Assembly: GCF_022803015.1 (NCBI RefSeq)
Contig: NZ_JAFKON010000003.1
Coordinates: 1 to 64,000, forward strand
Length of the DNA stretch: 64,000 nt
Direction: 5' to 3'
Source of the DNA: Arthrobacter humicola
GTDB lineage: Bacteria; Actinomycetota; Actinomycetes; Actinomycetales; Micrococcaceae
The notes beneath the pieces are model-generated. The model saw only the letters and a program-made list of their open reading frames with translations. It made no database searches and was not told where the DNA came from. Below, one piece after another: positions 1 to 8,212 of the stretch. Position numbers and translations under genes: made by a program. The first letter of the stretch is position 1. Each line of letters starts with the position of its first letter.

Positions 1-157
1 GGATCCCGTCCAGGCCCCGTCCGGTCATCTCGAAGTCCACCGGACCCAACAGGCGGTGCCGGGCGGCATCGGTGACCGACAACGCGACCGTCCTCTTGCC
101 AACGTCGACAGCAACAACAACGGGTGATTCACCGGTCACCACGCCCTGAACAGACAT
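1..157 (-). mobile_element. IS110-family transposase, N-terminal part (runs off the window)
   Basis: Reading leftward from ATG at 157, 52 codons are visible before the window edge. The peptide carries VVVAVDVGKRTVALSVTDAA, matching the first acidic strand of the DEDD (RuvC-like) domain of IS110-family transposases, in which an Asp follows a run of hydrophobic residues. The rest of the protein lies outside the window. IS110 elements lack classical terminal inverted repeats and, in characterised members such as IS621, use an element-encoded bridge RNA. Whether this copy is complete cannot be judged from here. A second IS110-like scrap lies at 45.9 kb but is only a C-terminal piece. Confidence 0.75.
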
Positions 158-257
158 AACAAACACCTCCGAAGGTGTCGGGAGGATCCCGCGGATCAAC
201 CTCAGGTCCTCAAGGGAATCTGATACATCCCGTCCTGACATCTCCGGAGGTGTTTGT
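158..257 (-). ncRNA. Structured upstream region of the IS110 element (possible bridge-RNA locus)
   Basis: A perfect 13-bp inverted repeat, acaaacacctccg at 159-171 and its complement at 245-257, encloses about 73 nt that can form further nested stems (cggga/tcccg near 179-191, tcagg/cctga near 211-237). It lies directly upstream of the transposase start on the transposase strand, the position where IS110-group elements encode their noncoding RNA. No reading frame is apparent. The structure is seen in sequence; the bridge-RNA role is inference. Confidence 0.35.
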
Positions 258-278
258 GAAGGACAGACTCAACTCATA

Positions 279-1079
279 TCAGCTGGCAAGGCCCTTCCGG
301 ACCGCGTTACCCCGGGGACGGCCCTCAAAGGACCCCAGCCGCTCGGCTGCTGCCGTAAGGGCCTTTGCAATGTCATTGGTGCTGGGTTTGATCTCGGCCC
401 GGCTGCCGAGGACGCTGAGCGCGGCAAGAATCGATCCTTCAGGGTTGCGGACCGGAACGGCCAGTTCGTAGATTCCGTGCTCGAATTCTTCCTCCGCGAC
501 AATGAAGCCCCGCGCCCTGTCCCGGTCCATCAGTTCGGCGACTTCTTGCGGCGAATGGGCCGCCCCCGGACCGCCTACGCCGATAAAGTTGACATCCTGG
601 AGAAGGACTTCCACGGCTGGCTGTTGGTCGTCCCACAGCAAGGCCCGTCCGGAGCCGGTACACCACACGGGCGTCACCATGCCGGGTTTCACGAAGCTGC
701 CGGGTACCGCATCGTTACTGGAGGCCCGCAGGAGAACGACCCGGAAGCCATCACGGACGGAAACTCTGGATCTAAGGCCGAAAGAAGCAACTAAGGCCTC
801 AAGTTCGGTTTTTGATTCGCGGACCCAGCCGGTATTCAGCGCTGCGGCCAGGCTGAAAAAACGTGGACCGGTTCGGAAGGGACCGCGTTCGACTCGCTCC
901 AGCAGTCCCAGCTCACACAATTCCTGCGTCAGCCGTGAGACGCGGCTTTGTTCCATATCCAGCTCGGATGCGAGCTGGGAAACGCCGAGAAGCCGCCTGC
1001 CCCGCTTCTCCCGGTCTGCGACCAACCGAACTATTCGAAGTCCTTGGGCCATGGACGACGCTTCCGAGGAAGAATCCAT
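279..1079 (-). CDS. IclR-family transcriptional regulator
   Basis: This 266-residue protein has an N-terminal winged helix (roughly residues 10-70, GVSQLASELDMEQSRVSRLT) and a C-terminal IclR effector domain ending in AVPVRNPEGSILAALSVLG, typical of IclR regulators that sense small metabolites. The ATG at 1079 is chosen because AAGGAG lies 8 nt upstream and the IclR homology begins just after it; the frame stays open further upstream without homology. It is read in the same direction as the racemase and permease genes and is only 37 bp from the racemase stop, so it probably controls that catabolic set, although the ligand cannot be read from sequence. Confidence 0.85.
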   Translation of the reverse strand: MDSSSEASSMAQGLRIVRLVADREKRGRRLLGVSQLASELDMEQSRVSRLTQELCELGLLERVERGPFRTGPRFFSLAAALNTGWVRESKTELEALVASFGLRSRVSVRDGFRVVLLRASSNDAVPGSFVKPGMVTPVWCTGSGRALLWDDQQPAVEVLLQDVNFIGVGGPGAAHSPQEVAELMDRDRARGFIVAEEEFEHGIYELAVPVRNPEGSILAALSVLGSRAEIKPSTNDIAKALTAAAERLGSFEGRPRGNAVRKGLAS

Positions 1080-1116
1080 GCTCCGTGCTCCTTCCGCCCG
1101 ATGACTACGCCTATTC

Positions 1117-2280
1117 TCACATGTCTTCATTGTTGACCAGGACGCGGTTTCCTTGCGCCCACACAGTGTAGAGGTCAGCGAGTATCGCTGAATTCGCTGC
1201 TTCCAGTTCTGCGGGAGCGATTTCTGCGCGTCCCTGCCGCCCGAACAGCACGACTTCGTCTCCAGGGGAAACTCCCGCCACGTCGGTGACGTCGACAACC
1301 ATGGAATTCATCGAAACGATGTCGACTATGGCAGCGCGTCGGCCGCGGACAAGCACGCTGCCTTGGCTGGCCAGTGCCCGCCGGTAACCATCTCCGTAAC
1401 CCGCTGTCACTGATGCCAGCCTTGAGTCCCGGTCCAAGGTGTGGGTTAGCCCGTAGCCGACCTTGGTACCTGCTGCATAGCTATTAATGGAAGCGATCCG
1501 GGCTTTGAAGGCCAAACACCGTTGGAAGTGCCCTGTTGTAGGTTCCGAATCGCCGTAGAGGACTGCCCCGGCACGGACCATGTCCAGCCACGAGCCGCGG
1601 ACGTGCAGCGCGGCGTAGGAGTTGGCACAGTGGAGCAGCACGTCCTCCCGGCGCGTTCCGGTCAGTTGGAGCAGCGTCAACGCCTGACTGCGGAAACGAA
1701 GTAGAGCCGTTTCGATATGGCCGGTATCGTCCTTGGGAAAATGAGTCATGATCCCGGCCAGTATGAGCCCAGGGTGGCTCACGATCCCTACCGCAGATGC
1801 CCGCCCAAGCGTGGACGAGACGTCGAGGCTGTGCCTGCTGATCCCGGAAGCGTTGATATCGAGGTGAATGCGGATCGCCGTCCCGGCCTCGGCAGCGATC
1901 TTGTGCATCTCCCAGGCGCTCTGCGGGTCGGCAACAAGTTCTTCGACTCCGTGACGCATGCCGGCCTTGATCTCCTGCGGAGCCGCGGCACGGACACGCA
2001 ATATCCGGCCCGCAAAACCGCAGCGGCGTGCAATGGCTGCCTCCTCGTTACTTCCTACTCCGACGAAGGGAACGCCTAGACGAACAAGGGAAGGGAGTAA
2101 AAGGTCAGCTCCATGTCCGTATGCATGGGACTTGACCACTGCGCACAGGAGCGCCCGGTTATCGATCATAGACAGGAGGTTCCGGACGTTTGACTCGAAA
2201 GCTGCTGCGTCAATCTACAGCCAGCTGCCGGCGTCGAGGCCCGAACTGCGTACGCGTTGCCTCAGGTCTTGTGAATTCAT
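1117..2280 (-). pseudogene. alr: Alanine racemase (broad-specificity type) with an in-frame TAG near the start
   Basis: PLP-dependent fold-type III racemase. The lysine motif AVVKSHAYGHG and the second-base tyrosine in TAGYGDGY are both present, as are the substrate loops (MNSMVVDVTDV). The SNEEAAIARRCGF stretch resembles broad-specificity amino-acid racemases more than strict Alr. Homology extends upstream of the ATG at 2169: reading from ATG 2280 gives 21 codons, then TAG at 2215-2217, then IDAAAFESNVRNLLS. Family members have an acidic residue at the stop position (W-L-E-I-D), so one GAG to TAG change would explain it. A restart at 2169 would begin 13 residues before the PLP lysine and lose the first barrel strand. 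Neither ATG has a good ribosome site. It could be a nonsense allele, a sequencing error or readthrough. Confidence 0.8.
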
Positions 2281-2297
2281 GGTTTATCCGTTGGACG

Positions 2298-2335
2298 GCT
2301 TCTCGGCCGGGGACGAAAGTCCCCGGCCGAGAAGC
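2298..2335. terminator. Strong bidirectional hairpin terminator
   Basis: A 17-bp perfect stem (gcttctcggccggggac and its complement) closes a GAAA tetraloop. It sits 26 bp beyond the permease stop and 18 bp upstream of the racemase start, so it would end permease transcription and implies that the racemase has its own promoter or is poorly transcribed. Confidence 0.85.
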
Positions 2336-2361
2336 TGGGTAGGCGATGGTTGATGGCGGCA

Positions 2362-3801
2362 TTAGGACAGTTGGTTTGCGCGCGCCTTGCGTCCGTACTT
2401 GAAGTAGAAGAAGGCGTAGCAGGCGCCAACAAAGGTAACTCCGAAATAGAGGGCTGCTACTTGGTTGGGGTCATAAGCGATGCCGATGAGCGAAATTACG
2501 CAGAGCGAAAAGGCCAGGATGGGCACCAGCGGGAACAGCGGGGCCTTGTAGGCAAGGGCGGCGACATCGCCGCCGTTCCTGACGAAGGACCTCCGGTGGA
2601 AAAAGTGCGAGGCGGTGATGGACATCCAGACCCCGACGACGGCGAAACCTGCCACTGAAACGAGAGCCAGGTAGACCGTTTCGGGCGCAACGACGCTGCT
2701 GATGAGCGACGCAAGGCCTCCGAGCATGCTGACTGAAAGCGCGATTAGGGGGATACCGCCCCGGGTCAGTTTCTTCAGCGCCCGGGGGGCGTGCCCCTCA
2801 TCGGCAAGGGAGTAGAGCATCCGTGCGCAGGAGAAGAGGCCGCTGTTTCCAGCGGAGAGGAGGGCGGTGATGATGACGAAGTTCATGATGTCGGCGGCAA
2901 AAGGAATGCCTATGGATGAGAAGACAGTCACGAACGGGCTTTCATCCAGGCCTACCTGATCAAAAGGGATGGTAGCTGCGATGACAGCGATTGCCCCGAC
3001 GAAGAAGATCAGCAGGCGGATGACTGTGCTGCGCATCGCTTTGGGGATGCTGGTGGCGGGGTCAGCTGTTTCCCCCGCTGCCACACCGATGAGTTCCGAG
3101 CCGGAGAAGGCGTAGAACACTGCAAGTGCAGTGACTAGGACGCCGCTGAAACCGTTGGGGAAGAGACCGCTGGAGGTGTTGAAATTCTCAAACATGAACG
3201 GGTGGCTACCTCCCTCACTGAGCGGGTGGATGCCGAACAACGCCGCGCCACCAAGAACGATGAGGACCACGATGGCGCCGACTTTGACGATGGCAAACCA
3301 GAACTCGGACTCGCCGAAAAACTTCGAGGAAACTGCATTGAATCCGAAGAGGATCGAGGCGAAGATGACGCACCACACCCAGACGTCAACATCCGGGAAC
3401 CAGCGCTGCATGAGGAGACCGGAGGCAGTGAACTCCGATCCGATGGCCACTGCCCAGCAGAGCCAGTACAGCCAGGCCGTGGCGAACCCTGTGGCCGGCC
3501 CGATCGACCTCGCCGCGTAAATGTGGAAGGCGCCTGAAACCGGATACGCGATGGCAAGCTCGCCGAGGCAGGCCATAACCAGGTACACAACGAAGGCGCC
3601 GACCAGATAGGCGATGACCGCGCCGAGCGGTCCGGCCTGGGAAATGGTGTAGCCCGAGCTCAGGAACAGCCCTGAGCCGATCACCCCGCCCATGGCGATC
3701 ATGACCAGATGGCGTGCCCCCATGGACCGCCGGAGCCCAGTGTCGGTCGACGGGGGAAACGTGGGCTGTGTGTCTAGCTGGACAGGTGATGACGGTTCCA
3801 T
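2362..3801 (-). CDS. APC-superfamily amino-acid permease
   Basis: A 479-residue inner-membrane transporter with about 12 predicted helices. The first helix MIAMGGVIGSGLFLSSGYTI and the later FYAFSGSELIGVAAGE segment are hallmarks of the amino-acid transporter (AAT/APC) group, which imports amino acids by proton symport. ATG 3801 is preceded by GGGAG at 5 nt spacing; an upstream ATG at 3849 adds 16 residues without homology. It is divergent from the homoserine dehydrogenase operon across 300 bp that hold a palindrome. Next to a racemase, homoserine dehydrogenase and aldehyde dehydrogenase, it probably imports the substrate of that pathway. Substrate specificity is inferred. Confidence 0.88.
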   Translation of the reverse strand: MEPSSPVQLDTQPTFPPSTDTGLRRSMGARHLVMIAMGGVIGSGLFLSSGYTISQAGPLGAVIAYLVGAFVVYLVMACLGELAIAYPVSGAFHIYAARSIGPATGFATAWLYWLCWAVAIGSEFTASGLLMQRWFPDVDVWVWCVIFASILFGFNAVSSKFFGESEFWFAIVKVGAIVVLIVLGGAALFGIHPLSEGGSHPFMFENFNTSSGLFPNGFSGVLVTALAVFYAFSGSELIGVAAGETADPATSIPKAMRSTVIRLLIFFVGAIAVIAATIPFDQVGLDESPFVTVFSSIGIPFAADIMNFVIITALLSAGNSGLFSCARMLYSLADEGHAPRALKKLTRGGIPLIALSVSMLGGLASLISSVVAPETVYLALVSVAGFAVVGVWMSITASHFFHRRSFVRNGGDVAALAYKAPLFPLVPILAFSLCVISLIGIAYDPNQVAALYFGVTFVGACYAFFYFKYGRKARANQLS

Positions 3802-3942
3802 GGTTTCTCCCAGGTGAGTGGATAGGTCTGATGCGAAAGATGCGCACATCGCCCCGGCTTGGGGGCAGGGCGCCTCGGGCTGTGCAGTGGCGGTAGTGAT
3901 GAAAGTAACACGAAAACGGCTTTTGGGTCATTAAAAACATTT

Positions 3943-3958
3943 CAACATGCTTATGTTG
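3943..3958. promoter_or_regulatory. Palindromic operator candidate between permease and homoserine dehydrogenase
   Basis: CAACAT-GCTT-ATGTTG is a perfect 6-bp inverted repeat in an AT-rich stretch between the two divergent transcription units. A likely user is one of the two regulators in the cluster (IclR at 279 or Lrp at 6775). Which of them binds is not shown by sequence. Confidence 0.4.
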
Positions 3959-4101
3959 CACCTAAGTTACCTCGCGGCGCTGCTGCCGAATCGGCACACA
4001 GATGGTCAGTTCGCCCGGCTGTTCGGTCACAATGACATGCACTGACGGACATGGAATGCGGTGAGCATTGGAGGACCGATGTATCTGACTTAAGGAGCAC
4101 C

Positions 4102-5154
4102 ATGACCACCTATGACATTGCGCTGATCGGCTTCGGGGGCGTCAACAGGACGCTGGCCGAACTGGTCGCAACACGCGGTGACACACTTCGTTCCGAGCTG
4201 GGCTTCGGCCTGCGTGTCGTGGCCATCACCGACCTGCGTCTCGGCTCGCTGGTCCAGCCCGAGGGGATCGACCTCGGCATCGCACTCAATTTGGACGGTG
4301 GAAGCGAAACTTTCGCCGCCCATGGCGGGTCCGCGGACACCAATAACGAATTAGTTATCCGTGACTGCACCGCCGACATCATCTGCGAGGCCACGTTCAC
4401 GAATCCCGACGACGGCGAGCCAGCAGTTTCGCACGTACGCTGGGCCCTCGAATCCGGCAAGAGCGTTTGCACGACGAACAAGGGCCCGGTTGCCCTCCGC
4501 GGCGCCGAACTGACCGCCCTGGCCGAACAGAACGGCGTGCACTTCGAATTCGAGGGTGCCGTCATGAGCGGCACTCCAGTCATCCGCCTGGCCAAGAAAA
4601 TGTTCGCGGGGCTGAAGCTGAACGGGTTCGAAGGCATCCTCAACGGCACCAGCAACTATGTGCTCGGGCGGATGGAATCCGGACTGGACTTCGAAGAGGC
4701 CATCAGCGAGGCAAAGGAACTCGGCTACGCCGAAGCCAATCCCGCAGCCGACATCGAGGGATACGACGTTCAGCTCAAGGTACTGATCCTCGCCAACGAG
4801 CTGCTCGACGCAGGCATCGAACTAAAGGACGTTCAGCGGGAGGGGATTTCGACAGTGACGCCGGAGAATATCCAGAAGGCAACCCGCGAGGGACGCCGCT
4901 GGAAGCTCGTGGGTTCAGCGCGGCGGAACCCGGACGGGTCAGTGACCGCAGGCGTCTCCCCCGTAGCACTCCCCCTCAGCCATGGGCTGGCCGGAGTTTC
5001 CGGCGCAACCAATGCCGTGTCCTTCGACACCGACCTTCTGGGCCCCGTAACCGTCTCCGGACCGGGAGCCGGCCGTGTGGAGACCGCCTACGCCCTGCTC
5101 TCTGACATCATCGCAATGCACGCAGCCAGCAAGGAAGTAGCCGCAAATGTCTGA
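4102..5154 (+). CDS. Stand-alone homoserine dehydrogenase
   Basis: A 350-residue NAD(P)-dependent enzyme interconverting L-homoserine and aspartate 4-semialdehyde. The N-terminus [17 protein letters not shown] is the Rossmann nucleotide loop. The catalytic domain has [37 protein letters not shown] and [14 protein letters not shown], including the substrate-binding Asp/Lys region. It lacks the C-terminal ACT domain of biosynthetic threonine-feedback-controlled enzymes (usually about 430 residues), so it is unlikely to be threonine-inhibited. ATG 4102 has AAGGAG upstream; an earlier ATG at 4051 lacks homology. It overlaps the next gene by 8 bp, pointing to coupled oxidation of homoserine and then its semialdehyde. 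Confidence 0.85.
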   Translation: MTTYDIALIGFGGVNRTLAELVATRGDTLRSELGFGLRVVAITDLRLGSLVQPEGIDLGIALNLDGGSETFAAHGGSADTNNELVIRDCTADIICEATFTNPDDGEPAVSHVRWALESGKSVCTTNKGPVALRGAELTALAEQNGVHFEFEGAVMSGTPVIRLAKKMFAGLKLNGFEGILNGTSNYVLGRMESGLDFEEAISEAKELGYAEANPAADIEGYDVQLKVLILANELLDAGIELKDVQREGISTVTPENIQKATREGRRWKLVGSARRNPDGSVTAGVSPVALPLSHGLAGVSGATNAVSFDTDLLGPVTVSGPGAGRVETAYALLSDIIAMHAASKEVAANV

Positions 5155-6559
5155 ATCAACGCTGTGCTCGACGGAAACGGCGCTGCCGCAGTTCCGCGAC
5201 GTGATGAGCCCCTACGACGGCCGAGTGGTCGGCGCGGTTTCGCTGACCGAAGCCACCGCCGGCAATGCCGTGATCGAAACGGCCCGCATCGGCGCCCGGA
5301 AGGCACGGGCTCTGTCCCGCAACGCACGCGGGAAGATACTGGACGGCGCCGCAACGGAGATCGAGCAGCGCAACGAGGAGTTCGCGCAAACAATTGTGTC
5401 CGAGGCCGGTAAGACGATCCGCCAGGCGCGGAAGGAAGTACTGCGCGCGGTCAACACGCTCCGCCTCTCGGCTGCCGAAGCACGCCGGAACGCCGGTGAA
5501 GTCATACCCTTTGACTCCTACGAGGGCTCAGAGGACCGCACAGGATGGTACTCCCGCGAACCACTGGGCATCATTGCCGCGATCACTCCCTTCAACGACC
5601 CCCTCAACCTGGTGGCACACAAGATCGGCCCGGCAATCGCCGGAGGAAACGCCGTGATCCTCAAACCCTCTGCGCTGACTCCCCTGTCAGCCCAGCTGCT
5701 CACGGACGCCCTCGTGAGCTCCGGCCTCCCGCCGGAAGCCCTCACGATTGTTCACGGCGACCGGGAAGTGGCCGAAAAAATCATTCGGTCCCGGGACGTA
5801 CGAATGGTGTCCTTCACCGGGGGGTTCTCCACTGGGGAGAGTATCGCCCGCACGGCAGGCCTGAAGAAGCTTTCCATGGATCTCGGCGGAAACGCACCCG
5901 TGATCGTCCTGGACGATGCACACATCGAGAAAGCCGTGGCATCCTGCGTCTCCGGAGCATTTTGGGCCGCCGGCCAGAACTGCGTGGGGGTGCAGCGGAT
6001 CCTCGTGGCCGCCCCCGTGTACGGCGCGTTCCGCCAGCGCTTCCTGGAGGCAACGGCGCGGTTGGTTGCCGGAGATCCATCGGATGAACAGACGGATGTC
6101 GGACCCATGATCAGCCCCACAGCATTGCAGGAGCTCCGGTCCAAACTGGACCTGGCCCTCGGCGCCGGCGCCGTCCTGCTCTCAGGCAACGTCACGGACG
6201 GCAATGTGCTTCAGCCGACCGTCCTGGAAGCCGTCCCGGCGGACAGCAGCCTGTGGAGGGATGAGGTCTTCGGCCCTGTGGTCATGCTTCGTAAATTCAA
6301 CACCTTCGAAGAGGCCATCGACGTCGCCAATGCCATCGAGTTCAGTCTTCATGCGGGCATATTCACCGACTCCCTGGCCAGGGCCATGGATGCGGCCCGC
6401 CAGCTCGAAGCAGGCGGCGTCATGATCAATGATTCCTCTGATTACCGGTTCGACGGCATGCCATTCGGCGGGGCTAAGTACGGGAGCATGGGCAGGGAGG
6501 GCGTCCATTTCGCGTATGAGGAGATGACCCAGCCCAAAGTCATCTGCATCAAGAACTGA
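5147..6559 (+). CDS. NAD(P)-dependent aldehyde dehydrogenase
   Basis: A 470-residue ALDH-superfamily enzyme. The catalytic cysteine is Cys279 in [11 protein letters not shown], the oxyanion Asn is Asn150 in ITPFND, and the cofactor segment [10 protein letters not shown] is present. Most ALDHs have Glu in the LELGG motif, but here it reads SMDLGGNAP with Asp245. The coding start overlaps the homoserine dehydrogenase stop, so the pair is co-translated. The natural reading is that it oxidises aspartate 4-semialdehyde made by its partner to aspartate, or removes a related semialdehyde. This role is inference from neighbourhood. A terminator hairpin follows 5 bp after the stop. Confidence 0.88.
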   Translation: MSESTLCSTETALPQFRDVMSPYDGRVVGAVSLTEATAGNAVIETARIGARKARALSRNARGKILDGAATEIEQRNEEFAQTIVSEAGKTIRQARKEVLRAVNTLRLSAAEARRNAGEVIPFDSYEGSEDRTGWYSREPLGIIAAITPFNDPLNLVAHKIGPAIAGGNAVILKPSALTPLSAQLLTDALVSSGLPPEALTIVHGDREVAEKIIRSRDVRMVSFTGGFSTGESIARTAGLKKLSMDLGGNAPVIVLDDAHIEKAVASCVSGAFWAAGQNCVGVQRILVAAPVYGAFRQRFLEATARLVAGDPSDEQTDVGPMISPTALQELRSKLDLALGAGAVLLSGNVTDGNVLQPTVLEAVPADSSLWRDEVFGPVVMLRKFNTFEEAIDVANAIEFSLHAGIFTDSLARAMDAARQLEAGGVMINDSSDYRFDGMPFGGAKYGSMGREGVHFAYEEMTQPKVICIKN

Positions 6560-6564
6560 TCGAA

Positions 6565-6600
6565 CTGGAGGGGCGCGGCCGAGGGCCTGCGCCCCTCCAG
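6565..6600 (+). terminator. Terminator of the homoserine dehydrogenase-ALDH operon
   Basis: A perfect 12-bp stem, ctggaggggcgc and its complement, with a 12-nt loop, beginning 5 bp after the aldehyde dehydrogenase stop and followed by a short pyrimidine stretch. Confidence 0.75.
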
Positions 6601-6768
6601 TTCCTCCGAGCAGCCGGCACAAAACTGCGCACCAAGGAAGCCCTCCAGGACGGATCAACCATTCTGGACATCGTCACCAGAAAGAACTTCTTGGATCGGG
6701 ACGCAGCTCGGTCACTGCTGGACTCCGCCGTGCTGCCTGTCAGAAATCCAAACATGACCGGAGTCTGA
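6601..6768 (+). pseudogene. C-terminal fragment of an aspartase/fumarase-family lyase
   Basis: An open frame of 55 codons without a start begins directly after the terminator stem and ends at TGA 6766. It reads AGTKLRTKEALQDGSTILD followed by IVTRKNFLDRDAARSLLDS and a VRNPNMTGV tail. This has the shape of the C-terminal domain of aspartate ammonia-lyase and class II fumarase (short helices, then a ...LL..L.. end). Everything upstream of the domain is missing. If it was an aspartase it would have completed a homoserine-to-fumarate route with the preceding two genes. Family assignment is from motif memory over a short stretch, so it is uncertain. Confidence 0.4.
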
Positions 6769-6774
6769 TCACTT

Positions 6775-7242
6775 TCACTCCGTGGCGCGGGCACCTCCGG
6801 CGCCCCGCCTGATGAAACTGGAAAGCGTCATGGCCGTCACCGTGTCCGTGACTCCGGGAATAGCAGCGATCTGCTCCCAGATCTCCTGAACCCTCGCCAG
6901 CGACCGGGCCTCGACCCTCACCAGAAGATCAAAGTCACCGCTCACGACATCGCACAGAACCACCTCGGGAATCGACCGCAACACGGAGATGACGTCCGCC
7001 CCCCGCACCCGGTCCTTCCTGTAAACCATCAGGAAGGCGGACACCGGGCCCTGGCCCGGAGGGCCGGCAACAATCGTGTACCCCTGGATATACCCTTGCC
7101 GTTCCATCCGCTCGATCCGCTGGCGCACAGCGTTCCTCGAAAGGAGGACTTTGGTCGCCAGCTCTGCATGGCTCATGCGAGCGTTCTTCGTAAGCTCCGC
7201 AAGAATCCTCTGATCAATCTGATCAAGACTCACTTGATCCAT
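6775..7242 (-). CDS. Lrp/AsnC-family transcriptional regulator
   Basis: A 155-residue protein with the classic Lrp layout: N-terminal helix-turn-helix (LDQIDQRILAELTKNARMSH to RIERMERQGYIQGYTIV) and a C-terminal RAM ligand-binding domain (SIPEVVLCDVVSGDFDLLVR). Lrp proteins usually bind amino acids and assemble as octamers or higher. It converges with the dehydrogenase operon and is divergent from the HAD gene. A ribosome site (AAGGGC) precedes ATG 7242. It is the probable local sensor for the amino-acid pathway at 1.1-6.6 kb; the palindrome at 3943 is a candidate target. Confidence 0.88.
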   Translation of the reverse strand: MDQVSLDQIDQRILAELTKNARMSHAELATKVLLSRNAVRQRIERMERQGYIQGYTIVAGPPGQGPVSAFLMVYRKDRVRGADVISVLRSIPEVVLCDVVSGDFDLLVRVEARSLARVQEIWEQIAAIPGVTDTVTAMTLSSFIRRGAGGARATE

Positions 7243-7317
7243 GCCTGCCCTTCACCGCAATAATCCCCCGGACTCAACCGGAACGGAAACAACTTCAAGA
7301 CCGAAAGCCTCGAAAAA

Positions 7318-8079
7318 ATGACACTTCATCAAGCCCGGCCGTCTCTCACTGGCATCAGCTGCATCTTGTTCGACATGGACGGCACGCTCCTGGATTCAGC
7401 ACCGGGCGTTACAACAAGTGCTGCACAGGCATTGGCAGCTGTGGGCGCGCCGGTCCCCAGCATGGACATACTGCGCCGATTCGTTGGTCCGCCCATGATC
7501 GAGTCCTTCAGATCAGTCACACAACTGGACGAAAAGACGGCCCGAAAGGCCCTCCAACATTATCGCAAAGCGTACGCCGATCATGGCGCCGAACAGTCCA
7601 GCCCCTACGAAGGGATCATCGATCTACTCGAATGCCTACATTCGGCCGGCATTCCGATGGCCGTAGCCACATCCAAGGTTGAAGATCAAGCAATAAGACT
7701 GGCACGAATGTTCGGAATTGATTGCCACTTCATCACCGTATGCGGAGCGTCAGATAGCGAGGGAAGAGCGAGCAAGGCAGACGTCATCACCGAATTGCTG
7801 CTTCGGCTCCATTCCAAAGGCGTAGACATCTCCAGTCCCGCAATGGTCGGAGACCGAAGCTACGACGTCGCGGGAGCAGCTATACACGGAATCCCCACAA
7901 TATTCGCACTCTGGGGATACGGGGAGGCCGAGGAAGCCTCGCAGGCCGCCGCCGTTGCTGCCTCTCCTGCGGCCCTTCTGCCACTGATCCTGGAGAACCG
8001 CCGGCGGTCAGCCGCGCAGCATCCCTCGTGCGATGAGTCCACGAATGCGACCAGCAGTCATTCACATTCCACTGTTTGA
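7318..8079 (+). CDS. HAD-superfamily hydrolase, phosphoglycolate phosphatase-like
   Basis: A 253-residue haloacid-dehalogenase-fold phosphatase. Motif I is FDMDGTLLDS (nucleophile and acid Asp), motif II is the AVATSK stretch, and motif IV is MVGDRSYDVAGA. An alpha-helical cap follows motif I, as in the Gph/PGP subfamily that removes phosphate from small phospho-compounds such as 2-phosphoglycolate. The last 40 or so residues (SAAQHPSCDESTNATSSHSH) are low-complexity and look like a neutral tail. Substrate unknown. It is transcribed away from the Lrp gene across 75 bp. Confidence 0.85.
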   Translation: MTLHQARPSLTGISCILFDMDGTLLDSAPGVTTSAAQALAAVGAPVPSMDILRRFVGPPMIESFRSVTQLDEKTARKALQHYRKAYADHGAEQSSPYEGIIDLLECLHSAGIPMAVATSKVEDQAIRLARMFGIDCHFITVCGASDSEGRASKADVITELLLRLHSKGVDISSPAMVGDRSYDVAGAAIHGIPTIFALWGYGEAEEASQAAAVAASPAALLPLILENRRRSAAQHPSCDESTNATSSHSHSTV

Positions 8080-8212
8080 CGAGCCGTCGAAGCCGGCGTT
8101 TAGGTTCGCACGCATTCATCCCCGAGTGTGGAGCTCCCGCACTGGCTGGGAGAGCGCAATCGTGCCTTAAATGGGGCCGGAGACTCTCAGGGATGGACGA
8201 ACTCGAGCGGCG

